From: Antedon mediterranea
Taxonomy: Eukaryota; Echinodermata; Crinoidea; Comatulida; Antedonidae
DNA length: 60,000 nt
Assembly (NCBI RefSeq): GCF_964355755.1
Contig: NC_092676.1
Coordinates: forward strand, 24,970,288-25,030,287
Direction: 5' to 3'
Positions 57,201 through 60,000 of the stretch are shown one piece after another. The notes beneath the pieces are model-generated. The model did not search any database. It worked only from the letters and a program-made list of their open reading frames with translations, and was not told the DNA's origin. The translations under genes were made by a program, and so were the position numbers. Numbering within the stretch: position 1 is the stretch's first letter; each line of letters begins with the position of its first letter.

Positions 57201-57886
57201 AGGACTGTTTAAACTTTAAAATGTTAAAACATTGCCCTTTTCTTTGCCATATAACAATCTTTCTAAAATATAATCTGTCAGAAAAACTTTATAAAGGAGT
57301 CAAATTTTGTAATAGTTTGACATCACCCTTCAATCATAACTAAGTCTATGGTTGATGACATATCAAATGTTAAATCTTTAACTGGTTTCACCACAAGGGG
57401 CAATATTTAGAATTTTCCAATGTAATTTAAAGTTAAATAAATTAAAATTTTATGCAATATACAACATAAAACTTGGCGTCATACTAAATTCCTACTGTAC
57501 ATAGTGTCAATTAAACGGGTCATGAACAAGTTAAAATTGCCATAAACCAGCATAATAATTTATTAGAAAAAGAGTGGCGAGTTCATACTTCATAAACTTT
57601 AGCACATAAATAATAATAAATATCGCCTGCTGGCTTTACAGTAAACTATTTTTATCACTAATTTATTTTTATGAAAAAAAGTTTTAAATGTTATACTCTA
57701 TTGCAATATAAAAATTGTAGGCCTACACATAATAACAGACAGGATTCAATGTTGGGTTACAATCCTAAGATACACTATAATTACACAAAATGTTTACTAG
57801 TACTTATACTGATGGTTAAACAAAAATAATTGATAATAAATCATTATTTCAGAAGAAAGAACAATACTTAAAAGCATCAAAAAGTC

Positions 57887-57922
57887 GGAGCAGCGTTTTT
57901 TGTAAGAAATATTTCTTGTTTT
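57887..57922. repeat. Dispersed repeat with palindromic core, second copy
   Basis: Inverted copy of 6504-6539; shared core AAGAAATATTTCTT preceded here by GCGTTTTTTGT. Confidence 0.5.
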
Positions 57923-57950
57923 ACTACGATGTCTATACTCAAGCTTGGTT

Positions 57951-58092
57951 CATGCTAGGGCACAAGTCGCAACGTATTACTGAATTGACCAGTCAAAAGC
58001 GATGGGTTATTCCAATTGTCACTTGTGATTGGTCAATTCGCTTGCGTTGTGGCTTATGTCCTTATGTTGCGTTCTAGTAGGAACCAAGCATT
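57951..58092. mobile_element. MITE family A, copy 10
   Basis: AAGCTTGGTTCATGCTAGG to CTAGTAGGAACCAAGCATTA; internal AAGCGATGGGTTATTCC and CACTTGTGATTGGTCAAT. The short dispersed repeat (57887-57922) lies directly to its left. Confidence 0.87.
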
Positions 58093-58161
58093 AATTGCAA
58101 ATAACTTAGGACAATTTCAAGTACTCTAAAATATAGATAGGCGTTTTTTCATTGAACTAAA

Positions 58162-58242
58162 ATGTGTTTTTCAAAATCCATATTTGACGGGAATACAACT
58201 TTCCCAAACAACCCAACCGTTTCTGAAGTCAAATTTATCTTT
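58162..58242 (+). other. Possible first exon on the opposite strand
   Basis: ATG after an in-frame stop, 27 codons (MCFSKSIFDGNTTFPNNPTV then SEVKFIF) and a strong donor GTAAGT in phase 0. It lies within the 4.7-kb intron of the minus-strand gene. No partner exon or family is recognised. Confidence 0.2.
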
Positions 58243-58994
58243 GTAAGTTACAGTATGTAATGTAATGGGAAAAAAATGAACTAATATGCACATTCAATTG
58301 CCATACGATTATTAAATATCATATCGGTTTTAACAGTTCAACGTGTTTTATTAAAGTTACTTCGATTGAATTTTAATTACCTTTTCAGAAATTTGATGGC
58401 CAAATAATTACGGATAATTCATATGTAGAGCAGTATAGATGATAGTTTTTAACCTTTCTCAAAGGTACTCTATATAATTTAACATTTAGAATTCTAAAGA
58501 GGTGATGCTATATTTAACATTGACTTTCTCAAGAATATCATAGATAAGTCCACATTCAAAAGTCAATTAAAGAGGTGATGTTATTTCTAACCTTTAACTT
58601 CTTGAAAGATCTGTCATTTTATTACCTTACTAAGCTTGTCGTCTTATTTTGACGTCACATATTTTGGTTAAGAATATTAACAACATTTTAAAATAAACAG
58701 AAAATATTGTTCACATAGTTATAAAAACAACAGTTGGTTGGTCCAACGTTTTGCCCCTTGTGTGACATAAAATATACTTGATATATAAAAATTAATTAAT
58801 AATTAATTAAAGAAGTAAACAAATGGATCAGAGAACCAACAAAAGTGAATGATGCAGTAAAGAGAGAAAAATGTACAAATAGAAGTGCATATTTTAGTCT
58901 TTTATTTTTAGCTCCAGGGCCACATGTAGCATGGGCACATCCATATCTGATATGTGTTATGTATATATCAAATATTCCTATACTCAGATCTTGG

Positions 58995-59235
58995 TATCTT
59001 GTTCGGCTAATCTAGTGGGCACGGCATCTAGGAAGGATACACGATGGTACAATAGATATAATTGACAACGGAGTGGCCAACATTTATGGGAAAAGAAGGA
59101 GGGCTAGACCTCATTCAAGATGGAGAAATGAGCTCATTAGACCAGTGCAACAGCATGGCCAAGAACAACTGGCACCAGTTGGGAGAGGCCTTTGCTCAGC
59201 AGTGGGACGATATAGGCTTAAGAAGAAAGAAGTAA
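58995..59235 (+). mobile_element. LINE copy E: C-terminal fragment, pseudogene
   Basis: The plus-strand frame reads WARHLGRIHDGTI, then GKRRRARPHSRWRNELI; a frame change near 59150 leads to MAKNNWHQLGEAFAQQWDDI and a TAA. The typical WAGH.LR.., RRRGRPR.RW.DE and EAF.QQWD signatures identify it as the end of a LINE polyprotein. A stop in front of WARH and the frameshift show decay. Confidence 0.8.
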
Positions 59236-59300
59236 TTTTCTGGTCATAACTCAATTTATTTCCATCATTTTCGATACAATTTAGAAGGAATTAAACATAC

Positions 59301-59354
59301 CTGGAATGGCCTGGTATAAACACACACAATGCTGTTATCAAATGCTTAATTTCT
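59301..59354 (-). CDS. SMCR8: SMCR8-like gene, short exon
   Basis: 54 nt, acceptor CTTTTTCATTTCAG, donor GTATGTTTAATTCC, phase 2 at both ends. Peptide EIKHLITALCVFIPGHS. Continues the upstream exon as HPKHQ-K-EIKHL, and the following exon as HS-S-HSQIIPW. The string L..AL.VF.P fits the helix of the DENN core that precedes the IIPW strand in the folliculin/SMCR8 family. Confidence 0.78.
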
Positions 59355-59430
59355 CTGAAATGAAAAAGCAAAATTGACTATTATCTATCTATATTATTTT
59401 CAGTGAATTGTTAGGAGCGTGGTTGAGTGC

Positions 59431-59760
59431 TGTTCTTTAAATAAATGGCATACGATCAAATATTCATTAAATTATATATTTTATAATTATATCATGTTTT
59501 ATTCAAGGCACTACACAATTTTTTGTAAATGTTTTTTTTTTATTTATTTATTTATTTATTACAATATAAAAACATATATATACAAAAAGCATAAGAAGCT
59601 GAAAGTATTGCATTTACATAAAACTGTATAAAAAGTACACAAAAACGTCAAAACATTAACATATGAAAAATATCAATACATTAAGTAATAAAAATGTATA
59701 CAAAAAACATTCAAACACGAAATAGTCAATTGTTAACAATAAAAATTAATAAAACGTGAT
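59431..59760. other. Intron with A/T-rich retroelement-like tail
   Basis: A (TTTA)n run at 59537-59560 followed by AT-rich sequence, perhaps the 3' tail of a decayed retroelement. The open frame on the plus strand across it is not supported. Confidence 0.35.
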
Positions 59761-59768
59761 GTTCTTAC

Positions 59769-59877
59769 TTTTGGTGCTTTGGATGCCCTGTGATGATTAC
59801 CGTTCGCCCAGAGAATAAGGCATAAATTAGATGTATTGAAAATGAATATTGATTCAGAATTTTTCTTAATTTACAAC
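59769..59877 (-). CDS. SMCR8: SMCR8-like gene, most upstream exon in the window
   Basis: 109 nt, acceptor TTTCTTTTTTTAG, donor GTAAGAACATC, phase 1 in, phase 2 out. Peptide CKLRKILNQYSFSIHLIYAL then FSGRTVIITGHPKHQ. The LIYALFSGRTVII string has the helix-turn-strand pattern (hydrophobic helix, S-G-R, then V-I-I) that starts the second DENN subdomain in SMCR8 and folliculin. The 5' part of the gene lies beyond the right edge. Confidence 0.75.
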
Positions 59878-60000
59878 CTAAAAAAAGAAAATTCACTTTA
59901 AGGATATATTGTTACCTTAAAATTTAAAAACAGATTTTGTTGATGTCATTTTAATGTCACGTAATAGTTATTCACTTTGATAAAAAATATATTGGAAAAC
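59878..60000. other. Intron at the window edge
   Basis: AT-rich; no further exon visible before the sequence ends. Confidence 0.5.

Overview
This is an AT-rich, intron-rich animal nuclear sequence, packed with repeats. There are no bacterial-style operons, rRNA genes, CRISPR arrays or intact tRNA genes. Coding sequence is a small fraction of the window and occurs as short exons with GT/AG borders. The gene content (an LDLa + leucine-rich-repeat receptor and an SMCR8/folliculin-type protein), the tRNA-derived SINEs, the LINE relics and the many MITEs point to an invertebrate animal. My guess is a marine one, perhaps a deuterostome; the species cannot be told from this window.

Left end (about 1-8.6 kb, minus strand): the 5' part of a relaxin-receptor-like gene (type C LGR). 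Seven coding exons join in phase with no stop: signal peptide, LDLa module, acidic linker, cysteine-rich LRR N-cap, then three LRR exons of 72, 69 and 72 nt, all phase 2. They give about 252 residues. The remaining LRRs and the seven-helix domain lie beyond position 1. The ATG exon has its own acceptor, so a non-coding 5' exon lies further right, unidentified.

Middle (about 8.7-41 kb): no gene that I can support. It holds three main MITE families (A, B and C, with one A copy nested inside a C copy), other foldback and dispersed repeats, tRNA-derived SINEs, and a run of tandem arrays (21/33 bp at 18.6-19.1 kb; 28 bp at 31.5-32.1 kb; about 20 bp at 32.6-33.1 kb; 69 bp at 34.1-37.0 kb; another unrelated 69 bp at 38.2-39.3 kb; a TATA-rich satellite at 40.1-40.7 kb). 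The 34-37 kb array is split by a 1.87-kb DNA transposon that itself carries a second, 1.07-kb terminal-inverted-repeat element.

Right part (41.4-59.9 kb, minus strand): the 3' half of a second gene. Six exons join in phase to a stop at 41365-41367. The protein resembles the C-terminal DENN region of SMCR8/folliculin. Its introns are filled with decayed LINE copies (two head-to-head at 46.5-49.0 kb, others near 53, 56.5 and 59 kb), a nearly perfect 52-bp hairpin element, an 18-bp minisatellite and further MITEs.

The two genes show no functional link. The notable signals are the nested transposon history, the strong excess of the palindromic octamer TAGGCCTA, MITE copies that carry cAMP-response-like palindromes next to the receptor start, and the density of tandem arrays in the gene-free middle.
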